Assembly (NCBI RefSeq): GCF_026242055.1
Contig: NZ_JAPJDL010000014.1
Span: 1 to 64,000, forward strand
Source of the DNA: Lentzea sp. NEAU-D7
GTDB lineage: Bacteria > Actinomycetota > Actinomycetes > Mycobacteriales > Pseudonocardiaceae
Direction of reading: 5' to 3'
Length of the DNA: 64,000 nt
A program made the position numbers and the translations under genes. Below the pieces are notes generated by a model that was given only the letters and a program-made list of their open reading frames with translations, did no database searches and had not been told where the DNA came from. Shown here one piece after another: positions 27,925 to 34,267 of this stretch. Numbering within the stretch: the stretch's first letter is position 1; every line of letters starts with the position of its first letter.

Positions 27925-28788
27925 CTACCGGCGGGCGAGCCTGCGGGTGCGTGACGCCCGCAGGTACCCCATCACCAGCGCTTCCAGGTCGGGGTGCTCG
28001 GACTGGAATCCCTCGGGTGCGCTGCCACCGCGCACCAGCGCCGTCGTCTGGCGGGACGTGTGCGAGGAGTCGACCACGGTCCCGTCGGTGTCCAGGTCCA
28101 GTCCGGCGGGTCCGACGACGACCCCGTGATCACCCAGGATCTCCTCGATCTCGCCCGCCACCTGCACGCGGCCCTCGTCCAGCAGCAGGAGGTGGTCGCA
28201 GACGTCACCGAGGTCGGTCAGCAGGTGCGACGACAGCAGCACCGTCGTGCCGCGCTCCGCGACGTCGGTCATGACGATCCGCAGCGTCTCGTCGCGCGCC
28301 AGCGGGTCGAGGTCGGACAGCGGTTCGTCCAGCAGCAGCACCTTCGGCAGCCGGCCGAGCGCCAGCGCGATCGCGACCTGCGTGCGCGCGCCGGCGGACA
28401 ACGTGCGCACCTTCGCGTCCTTGTCCACTCCCGCAAGGAGATCCAGCACCTCGTCCGCGCGTTCGGCGGACCAGCGGTCGTTCATCGCCGCGCCCGCCCG
28501 CATCAGCTCGCGCACGGTGAACTGGTCGTAGAGCGGCCTTTTCTGGGTCAGCAGCGACACGTCGGGGTGCATTCGGCCGCGCACCGCCGTGCCGTGCACG
28601 GTGATCTCGCCGCGGGTGGGCTTCGCGAGCCCGGCGACCAACGACAGCAGCGTGCTCTTGCCGGCGCCGTTCGGCCCCACCAGCGCGGTCACGCTGCCCT
28701 CCGGCAGCTCGAACGAGCAGCCGTCGAGCGCTTTCGTGCGCCCGAAGTGCTTCGCGAGGTTCTCAGCCCGCACCGGACTGGCGTTCAT
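27925..28788 (-). CDS. ABC transporter ATP-binding protein (exporter type)
   Basis: A 287-residue ATPase. Walker A is GPNGAGKST (residues 38-46), the signature is the relaxed LSAGARTQ (about residue 131), and Walker B is VLLLDEPLSDLDP. The switch His is in VLLSSHLLTDLGDV. The C-terminal extension (about 60 residues) is typical of CcmA/YtrB-type ATPases. It lies last in a minus-strand operon of ATPase, permease, GntR regulator and this ATPase. It may pair with the single permease as the second half of a heteromeric exporter, or with another permease elsewhere. Confidence 0.88.
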   Translation of the reverse strand: MNASPVRAENLAKHFGRTKALDGCSFELPEGSVTALVGPNGAGKSTLLSLVAGLAKPTRGEITVHGTAVRGRMHPDVSLLTQKRPLYDQFTVRELMRAGAAMNDRWSAERADEVLDLLAGVDKDAKVRTLSAGARTQVAIALALGRLPKVLLLDEPLSDLDPLARDETLRIVMTDVAERGTTVLLSSHLLTDLGDVCDHLLLLDEGRVQVAGEIEEILGDHGVVVGPAGLDLDTDGTVVDSSHTSRQTTALVRGGSAPEGFQSEHPDLEALVMGYLRASRTRRLARR

Positions 28789-28813
28789 CGTGCTCCCACG
28801 TCCACAGTGGACA

Positions 28814-29203
28814 TCAGTAGTGCGTGCCTCGCACGTCGGTGTAGATCGCGTCGACCTCGTCGGCCGAGAGCCCTTCGTCGACCGCGCGGTCCATCCACCG
28901 GTCGAGGTCCTGCCGCAGCGGCGCGTCCGCCTTCGTCGCGTCGGTGGCGAGCGAGGCCGTGACGAACGTGCCCATGCCCCGGCGGCCCTCCACGAGCCCC
29001 TCGTGTTCGAGCTCGCGGTACGCCTTCAGCACGGTGTTGGGGTTGACCCTGGTGGCCTCCACCACCTCCCGTGCCGTCGGCAGCTTGTCGCCGGGTCCGA
29101 GCAGCCCCATCCGCATGGCCTGCTTGACCTGTGCGGCGATCTGGAGATAGGTGGACACCCCGGAGTGCCGATCGATGCGAAACTCGATCACGCCGCTCAG
29201 CAT
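28814..29203 (-). CDS. GntR-family regulator, YtrA type
   Basis: A 129-residue one-domain GntR regulator. The winged helix is at residues 11-75 (FRIDRHSGVSTYLQIAAQVKQ, then LPTAREVVEATRVNPNTVLKAYRELEHEGLV), followed by the wing GRRGMGTFV and a short C-terminal tail that serves dimerisation. The small size is typical of YtrA regulators, which repress ABC-transporter operons that contain them. It sits between a permease and an ATPase gene. Its probable operator is the 16-bp dyad at 30942-30977 in front of the operon. ATG 29203 is used; the longer frame adds only a few residues. Confidence 0.9.
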   Translation of the reverse strand: MLSGVIEFRIDRHSGVSTYLQIAAQVKQAMRMGLLGPGDKLPTAREVVEATRVNPNTVLKAYRELEHEGLVEGRRGMGTFVTASLATDATKADAPLRQDLDRWMDRAVDEGLSADEVDAIYTDVRGTHY

Positions 29204-29226
29204 AGGTGTCCACCCGTCCACTCAAG

Positions 29227-30198
29227 TCACACCTGCCTGCGCACGGCCCACACCGAGCCCAGCACGAACAGCACCGCGAACCCCGCGAAGACCGCCCCTT
29301 CCAGCAGGTGCAGCGCCGTCGCCTGGTCGGCGGGGATGACGTCCGAGTACCGCTGCGCGAGCCCGTTCTCCCGGTAGCAGGTCTCCCAGTCCACGATCCC
29401 CTGCGCGTCGCCCCTGCCGACGCAGTTCATCTTCGGCGTCGGATCGGCGACCACCGCTCCCGCGGCGTCCAGGTAACCCGACTCCAGCACGAGCGGACGG
29501 CCGTCGAGGACGGTGCGGCCGTCGAGGTCGTCCGTGACCACGCGGGTCGGCGTGATCATGGACTCGCGCAGACCGCTGATCAGGACCCGTGCCGCGATGA
29601 ACACCGCCAGCGTCAGGGTCATCGCCACGAGCGTCCGCTTGAACACCGCGCCCGCGACCATGCCGAGCGTGTAGGCGAAGAGCGTGTAGGCGATCGGCGA
29701 CACGCCCTGCGACTCGAAGGTCGTGAAGTAGAACTTCCCCGTGGCGAGCGGCCCGAGCTCACCGGCCACGTCCAGCCAGCTGTGCACGACGAGCTGGTAG
29801 ACGAGCACCACGGCCAGCGCGGGCAGGCCCGCGACGAGGAACTTGGTCACCATCCAGCGCGTCCGGCTGACCGACTGCGTGAACGCCAGCGTGTGCGTGC
29901 CCTGCTCGAACTCCCGCGCGAACAACGGCGCGCCGACGAAGACACCGATCACCGCGGGCGCGGCGAGCACGGTGCCCTGAGCGATGTGCAGCTTGTCGAA
30001 CCAGGCGTCCTGGAACTCGTCGGCGGCCTTGCCCCGGCAGGCGTCGAGACCTCTCAGGACGCAGTCCGCGAGGTTGCCCGCCTGGACGTCCGCGACCGTT
30101 GCCGCCCGCCACAGCAGGACGGCGGCGACGCTCACGACCAGACCGGCGACCAGCGTGATGAACACGGGCCGCTGCTGGCGCCACACGACCCACGTCAT
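29227..30198 (-). CDS. ABC transporter permease (ABC-2-like)
   Basis: A 323-residue integral membrane protein with about six helices: the first near residues 13-31 (VFITLVAGLVVSVAAVLLW), then a long outside loop with two Cys (DCVLRGLDACRGK). Further helices include VLAAPAVIGVFVGAPLF, FLVAGLPALAVVLVYQLVV, and others near 195-250 and 290-315. GREFEQGTHTLAFTQSVSR-like text (AREFEQGTHTLAFTQSVSR) is typical of actinomycete ABC-2 permeases. Its ATG overlaps the upstream ATPase stop. Together they form an exporter; the cargo is unknown, and cell-envelope stress or antimicrobial efflux is the usual role of YtrA-linked systems. Confidence 0.85.
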   Translation of the reverse strand: MTWVVWRQQRPVFITLVAGLVVSVAAVLLWRAATVADVQAGNLADCVLRGLDACRGKAADEFQDAWFDKLHIAQGTVLAAPAVIGVFVGAPLFAREFEQGTHTLAFTQSVSRTRWMVTKFLVAGLPALAVVLVYQLVVHSWLDVAGELGPLATGKFYFTTFESQGVSPIAYTLFAYTLGMVAGAVFKRTLVAMTLTLAVFIAARVLISGLRESMITPTRVVTDDLDGRTVLDGRPLVLESGYLDAAGAVVADPTPKMNCVGRGDAQGIVDWETCYRENGLAQRYSDVIPADQATALHLLEGAVFAGFAVLFVLGSVWAVRRQV

Positions 30199-30929
30199 GC
30201 CGCGACCTCCGTCCGCATGTGGGCGAGCGCGAGCTGACTGAGCGTCCGGTGCTCCGGCTGCGCTCGCAGCAGCGCGCCGACGTCACCGGCCAGCCGCAGG
30301 CGGTGGTCGGCGAGCAGCACGAGGTGGTTGCACACGTCCTCCAGCTCCGCGAGCACGTGCGACGACAGCAGCACCGTGATGCCCTGCGCCCGGCACTCCT
30401 CGACGAGCGTGCGCAGCACCGACTCGCGCGCCAGCGGGTCGAGGTCGGCGAGCGGCTCGTCGAGCATCAGCAACCGCGGCCGCTTGCCCAGCGCCAGCGC
30501 GAGCGCGACCCGCGTCCGCTGACCACCCGAGAGCGTCCCGACCTTGGCCGCGAACGGCACCTGCGCCTTCTCGACGAGCTCCTCGGCGTACGCCTGGTCC
30601 CACCCCGGATTGGAGTTCCGGCCGTACTTGAGCGTCTCGGTGACCGTGAACTGCGGGTACAGCGGCTTGGCCTGCGTCAGGAACGCCACCGACCGGTGCA
30701 TCCCCCGCCCGCTCGGCACGTCGCCGAACACCGAGATCCGGCCCGTCGTCGGCCGCAGCAACCCGGTGATCATGCCCATCAGCGTGCTCTTGCCGGCCCC
30801 GTTCGGCCCGACGAGCGCGACGATCCGGCCCGCCGGGATCTCCAGCGAGCAGTCGCGCAACGCCCAGCCCCGCGAGTACTTCTTCCCCAGGCTCTCCGCC
30901 AGGACAGGCGGATGCTCCCTCTGACTCAT
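30195..30929 (-). CDS. ABC transporter ATP-binding protein, first gene of the GntR operon
   Basis: A 244-residue ATPase with Walker A GPNGAGKST (about residues 38-46), signature LSGGQRTRVALALALG, Walker B LLMLDEPLADLDP and switch His in VLLSSHVLAELEDV. It is the first gene after the dyad at 30942-30977. No good Shine-Dalgarno precedes ATG 30929, so translation may begin near the 5' end of the message. The stop overlaps the permease start by four bases. It powers the permease next to it. Confidence 0.9.
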   Translation of the reverse strand: MSQREHPPVLAESLGKKYSRGWALRDCSLEIPAGRIVALVGPNGAGKSTLMGMITGLLRPTTGRISVFGDVPSGRGMHRSVAFLTQAKPLYPQFTVTETLKYGRNSNPGWDQAYAEELVEKAQVPFAAKVGTLSGGQRTRVALALALGKRPRLLMLDEPLADLDPLARESVLRTLVEECRAQGITVLLSSHVLAELEDVCNHLVLLADHRLRLAGDVGALLRAQPEHRTLSQLALAHMRTEVAA

Positions 30930-30941
30930 GGGAGCGACCGT

Positions 30942-30977
30942 ACCACCCTTTCACTAGTTACCTAGTGAAAGGGTGGT
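30942..30977 (-). promoter_or_regulatory. 16-bp perfect dyad, probable GntR operator and promoter of the ABC operon
   Basis: Arms 30942-30957 and 30962-30977 (ACCACCCTTTCACTAG and its complement) flank a 4-base centre. It lies 13 bases upstream of the first ATPase start. In the minus direction TAACTA across the centre could be a -10 box. It also sits just after the SRPBCC stop and could end that transcript. Confidence 0.7.
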
Positions 30978-30980
30978 GAA

Positions 30981-31418
30981 TCAGGAACGGCCCTTGGCCA
31001 GATCGCCGAGGCGGTGCAGCGTCTCCTTGTTGCGGGGCGTCAGCAGCAGGTCCTGCACGACGTTCGGCAGGATCGTCGACGGCCCGCGCACCACCCTCTC
31101 GGTCATGTGCACCTCCGTCAGCGACTCGGACCGCGCCCGCAGCACGAAGGTGATCCGCGCCGCGCCCGCGGGCCAGAGCCGGGCGTCCAGCTCCAGCAGC
31201 GTGGGGGCCTCGCACCGGACCACCTCGGTCACGTCGTCGATGACCAACGGCCACGGGCCCACGCTGTGGTGGATGCGCGTGCCGGGCTTGGGCCAGCCGG
31301 TGTCGACGTCGCGGATGTGGGACGCGCCCACCACCCAGCCCCCGTACGACCAGCCGTCGGCGAGCACGTCCCAGACGTGTGCGGCGGGTGCTTCGATGTT
31401 CAGCGTGACCTCGGCCAT
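30981..31418 (-). CDS. SRPBCC (START/Bet v1-like) family protein
   Basis: A 145-residue one-domain protein of the SRPBCC fold, which binds hydrophobic ligands in a deep pocket. The opening AEVTLNIEAPAAHVWDVLADGW and the mid block ITFVLRARSESLTEVHMTERV are typical polyketide-cyclase/dehydrase-like features. The protein ends with a long helix region (NKETLHRLGDLAKGR). No catalytic residues can be assigned. The gene stands just upstream of the ABC operon on the same strand but is separated from it by the dyad at 30942-30977, so it is probably transcribed on its own. Confidence 0.85.
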   Translation of the reverse strand: MAEVTLNIEAPAAHVWDVLADGWSYGGWVVGASHIRDVDTGWPKPGTRIHHSVGPWPLVIDDVTEVVRCEAPTLLELDARLWPAGAARITFVLRARSESLTEVHMTERVVRGPSTILPNVVQDLLLTPRNKETLHRLGDLAKGRS

Positions 31419-31438
31419 GCCGGGGAGTACCCCGTGGA

Positions 31439-32068
31439 TCAGGAAGCAATCCGGCGGGTGCGGCGGCTCTCCGCCCTGCGCTGCAGGTGGTCGGCGGTGA
31501 GTTCGAGCTCGTACGTGCGCAGGGCCTGGTAACGCGGCGAGACGCGGAGCGCGAACGTCCCGCTGAGGCGTTCGATCGCCGACGCCGCGCGATCGAGCCG
31601 CCTCCTCGCCGCGTCCAGGCCGCCGGCTCGCAGCATGCGCAGGCAGTTCTCGGCCTCGCAGTTGTACGAGCGCAGCATCAGCGCCGACCAGTCCTCGACG
31701 AGCCTGCGTCCGGTCGCGTCCGATCCGTTGAGAGTGACCTGCCCGCCACCCTCGATCGCCGCACCGGTCTTGATCAGGGTCTTCATCTCGTCGTGGACGA
31801 GGTCGAGCTGCGCCTGGTGGTCCGCGACGGCGTCGGTGCGGAACACCCCTGCCCGTTGCAGGGTCAGTTCTTCCTTCAACGGCTGCAGTTCGGCGCGTGC
31901 CCTGTTGATCCGGTGCCGCAGCGCTACGAGTTCGGCACCGGCTCGGTCGACCTCTTCCAGCGCGTCGGTCTGCGCTGATCGGGCGTCACCGATTCGGGCG
32001 AGGAGTTCCTGCAGGCCCTCCACGGCCCGCTCCAGCTCAGCGATCCGGCGGTCTTTGCGCCCGAGCAT
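31439..32068 (-). CDS. Stand-alone DUF4041-like protein with coiled coil
   Basis: A 209-residue protein. The N-terminal 85 residues are predicted coiled coil (DRRIAELERAVEGLQELL and RAELQPLKEELTLQ). The C-terminal half matches my recollection of DUF4041: MLRSYNCEAENCLRML, RRLDRAASAIERL, and SPRYQALRTYELELTADH. In most known proteins this domain is followed by a T5orf172/Mug113 GIY-YIG nuclease-like domain, which is absent here; the frame stops cleanly right after DUF4041. ATG 32068 has GGGGAGGT upstream. It may be a truncated or regulatory form. Phage and defence links of the full-length family make it worth a look. Confidence 0.7.
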   Translation of the reverse strand: MLGRKDRRIAELERAVEGLQELLARIGDARSAQTDALEEVDRAGAELVALRHRINRARAELQPLKEELTLQRAGVFRTDAVADHQAQLDLVHDEMKTLIKTGAAIEGGGQVTLNGSDATGRRLVEDWSALMLRSYNCEAENCLRMLRAGGLDAARRRLDRAASAIERLSGTFALRVSPRYQALRTYELELTADHLQRRAESRRTRRIAS

Positions 32069-32131
32069 GCTTACCTCCCCGATCTGCGACGAAAGGCCCA
32101 TGACCGTTCCATCGCAAGGAGGAATCCGCCG

Positions 32132-32902
32132 TTAACCACGACGCCAGGCACTCACTCCATCGAGTGATCCCACGAAACGGACGAACCCTTCCGGGTCCTC
32201 GCTCGTGGCGGACTGCTGCAGGATCACGCTGGTGGCGCCGGCGGCGGCGACCGAGGTGACGAGGTCCGTGACGAACGCGCGGTCCCGCGAGTCCGTCTCC
32301 ACGTAGACGATCACGGGGTGCTCGCGGGTGGCGCTGATGGCCCGGACGTGGTCGACGTCGGCCGACGCGTCGAGGATGGTGCCGTCGCCGACCTCACCGG
32401 CCAGGGCCAGGGTCTTCGCGCCGTGGCCACCCACGTAGACGGGCATCGGCGCGGGCGGCGGCCAGTCCAGCGCGACGCCGGTCAGCTTCACGTACCGGCC
32501 TTCGACCGTGACGCGCTCGCCGGCCAGCAGCGCCTTCAGCGCGCCGGTGTACTCGCGCAGCAACGTCAGCGGCGACGACACCCGCGCGCCGACCTGGCCC
32601 ATCCAGTCCTGCACGCCGTGCCCGACGCCGATCATGACGCGGCCGGGGAACAACCGGTCGAGCGTCGCCGCCTCCATCGCCGTCAGTGCGACGTTGCGCA
32701 GCGGCACCGGCAGCAGGCCGACGCCGACCTTGAGCCGCGAGGTCCAGGCAAGGGCCGCCGAGGCACAGGCGATCCCGCTCTCCAGGAAGCAGTCCTCCCA
32801 CAGCCACAACGAGTCCACACCGGACTCCTCGGCCGCGAGGACGACGGAACGCAGGTTCTCGGGAGGGAGCTGGGGCCGGTAGACGGCGCCGAGTGTGATC
32901 AC
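32132..32902 (-). CDS. LLM-class flavin-dependent oxidoreductase
   Basis: A 256-residue TIM-barrel oxidoreductase of the luciferase-like family, smaller than average because C-terminal helices are short. Typical blocks: SGVDSLWLWEDCF, RLKVGVGLLPVPLRNVALTAMEAATLDRLFPGR-like text (about residues 55-87), GVGHGVQDWMGQVG and PVYVGGHGAKTLALAGEVGDG. The family uses F420 or FMN; the short form and actinomycete host suggest F420 (inference). GTG 32902 is the start. The gene stands alone; the DUF4041 gene follows after a 63-base gap. Confidence 0.87.
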   Translation of the reverse strand: MITLGAVYRPQLPPENLRSVVLAAEESGVDSLWLWEDCFLESGIACASAALAWTSRLKVGVGLLPVPLRNVALTAMEAATLDRLFPGRVMIGVGHGVQDWMGQVGARVSSPLTLLREYTGALKALLAGERVTVEGRYVKLTGVALDWPPPAPMPVYVGGHGAKTLALAGEVGDGTILDASADVDHVRAISATREHPVIVYVETDSRDRAFVTDLVTSVAAAGATSVILQQSATSEDPEGFVRFVGSLDGVSAWRRG

Positions 32903-32943
32903 CCGTCCACTACTACCGGCCTCACCTCAGATCAGCAACAACG

Positions 32944-33414
32944 TCAGCAGCCGCAGTTGTGGTACGTGACGTCCCAGTGGTTCGACTCGAGGTAGTAGAT
33001 GTTGCCCGCGTTCGACTTCCACTTGTTGCCGCCGATGGACGAGAAGCTGCCCTTGATGTAGTTGGTGACGCAGCTGGACAGCCGGTAGTCCACCTTGTAG
33101 CCGTTCCAGTGCGAGTACGTGCCCGACGCGTGGCCGGTCTCCGTGCCGCCGGTGATGGTCAGCGCACAGCCCGACGCGCTCTTGAACGTCTTGGCGCCCG
33201 CGATGGTCGTCTGGTTGATCTGCTCGAAGGACGTGCAGTTCGGGCGGTTGCGGTCGCTGCAGCCGCCGCTCGACGTCCAGGTGATGCCGGCCGCGCGCAG
33301 CTGCGCGGTCGCCTGCGTGTGGGTGTACTTCGCCGGGGCCGCCGACGCGACGGACGCGCCCATGATCAGAGCGGCGAACATCGCGACCACGGCTGCGATC
33401 GTGCGAACGAACAT
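32944..33414 (-). CDS. Secreted M15/MD-peptidase-like protein
   Basis: A 156-residue exported protein with a Sec signal (residues 1-25, cleavage after ASVASA). The mature domain carries the zinc-binding pattern of M15 D,D-peptidases: SHWNGYKVD gives His102 and Asp109, and ESNHWDVTYH gives His146. Six or more Cys probably form disulfides. The text GHASGTYSHWNGYKVD and CTSFEQINQTTI is shared with actinomycete secreted M15-like proteins as I recall them. It may cut peptidoglycan peptides. It is divergent from an NlpC/P60-like gene across a 164-bp palindrome. Confidence 0.75.
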   Translation of the reverse strand: MFVRTIAAVVAMFAALIMGASVASAAPAKYTHTQATAQLRAAGITWTSSGGCSDRNRPNCTSFEQINQTTIAGAKTFKSASGCALTITGGTETGHASGTYSHWNGYKVDYRLSSCVTNYIKGSFSSIGGNKWKSNAGNIYYLESNHWDVTYHNCGC

Positions 33415-33715
33415 GTGCTCTCTCTCCTTATGCCCGAGGTGCGGCGAACTAGCGTCACGGCCGAAATCTCGGCGGCCAGTTCACGCTCAGCAGGGCGGCT
33501 CGCGGCACCGCCCCCACGCCCCCGTACAACCAGTACGAGGACGTGGGGGCGGCACCACGATCCACCCGTCTGACCGCGAACTGACTCGGCAAGATTTCGG
33601 CCGTGACGCTAGGAAGGAGCGGTAAAGGAAGGCCTAAACCAGCCTTAGGCCGATCTTTGGCGCCACCGTGGACAGTTCCGGTCATCACCAACAGCAAGTC
33701 GATCGGAGCTACACC
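33415..33715. other. 301-base gap between divergent wall-hydrolase-like genes
   Basis: The gap holds no convincing gene. It contains the 164-bp palindromic element (33449-33612), a small inverted repeat GGCCTAA-N7-TTAGGCC at 33631-33651, and the ribosome site CGGAG before ATG 33716. Divergent promoters must lie here. Confidence 0.8.
33449..33612. repeat. 164-bp imperfect palindrome with perfect 21-bp terminal inverted repeats
   Basis: The outer arms, 33449-33469 and 33592-33612, are perfect complements (beginning CTAGCGTCACGGCC and ending in CTAG at both ends). Inside, after a 7/8-base mismatch, 51-base arms align at 40 positions, ending in CGTAC/GTACG around a 5-base centre near 33530. The innermost part is a strong GC hairpin (CCGCCCCCACG). 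The decay of symmetry from perfect ends inward fits a small non-autonomous transposable element (MITE-like). A shared divergent control region is the alternative. Confidence 0.85.
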
Positions 33716-34267
33716 ATGCGCATTCGCCACGCAGTCGCGGCGACCGCGATCTCGCTGGGCCTGCTGGGTGGCCTGAGCGGCGTCGCCCAGGCCGCACCGG
33801 AGGGTCCTGCCGAGCAGGAGACCACCCTCTCGCAGGTCGAGGCGGCGGCCGGGTACGGCGGTTCGATCAGCCGCACCGAGGTCATCAAGCGCGCCAAGGA
33901 CTGGTGGGACCGCAAGGTCCCGTACAGCCAGTCCGCCTACGCCTGGGACATCAACAAGGGCAAGAAGTACCGCACGGACTGCTCCGGCTTCGTGTCCATG
34001 ACGTGGAAGCTCACGACGAGCCGCAACACGTCCACTTTGGACGAGGTCGCCACCAAGATCTCCTGGGCGAACCTGAAGCCGGGCGACATGATCCTGCGCA
34101 ACGGTCACGTGAAGCTGTTCGAGAAGTGGGCCAACTCGGCGAAGACGTCGGCGTGGATCTACGAGGAGGGCAGCACCGCGACGGACATGGACCACGAGAC
34201 CGTCACCATCTCTTCGCTGAAGAGCGGTGGCTACGCCCCGTGGAAGTACAAGAAGATCACCGGCTGA
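33716..34267 (+). CDS. Secreted NlpC/P60-like cell-wall hydrolase
   Basis: A 183-residue exported protein with a Sec signal (residues 1-27, cleavage after AQA). The catalytic Cys is in TDCSGFVSMTW (Cys89) and the catalytic His is in RNGHVKLFE (His131), with PGDMI just before it, the classic NlpC/P60 order. A third polar residue cannot be fixed. It may cleave peptidoglycan stem peptides or act as an amidase. ATG 33716 has GGAG upstream. It is divergent from the M15-like gene and its last 11 bases overlap the AfsR-type regulator gene tail to tail. Confidence 0.82.
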   Translation: MRIRHAVAATAISLGLLGGLSGVAQAAPEGPAEQETTLSQVEAAAGYGGSISRTEVIKRAKDWWDRKVPYSQSAYAWDINKGKKYRTDCSGFVSMTWKLTTSRNTSTLDEVATKISWANLKPGDMILRNGHVKLFEKWANSAKTSAWIYEEGSTATDMDHETVTISSLKSGGYAPWKYKKITG

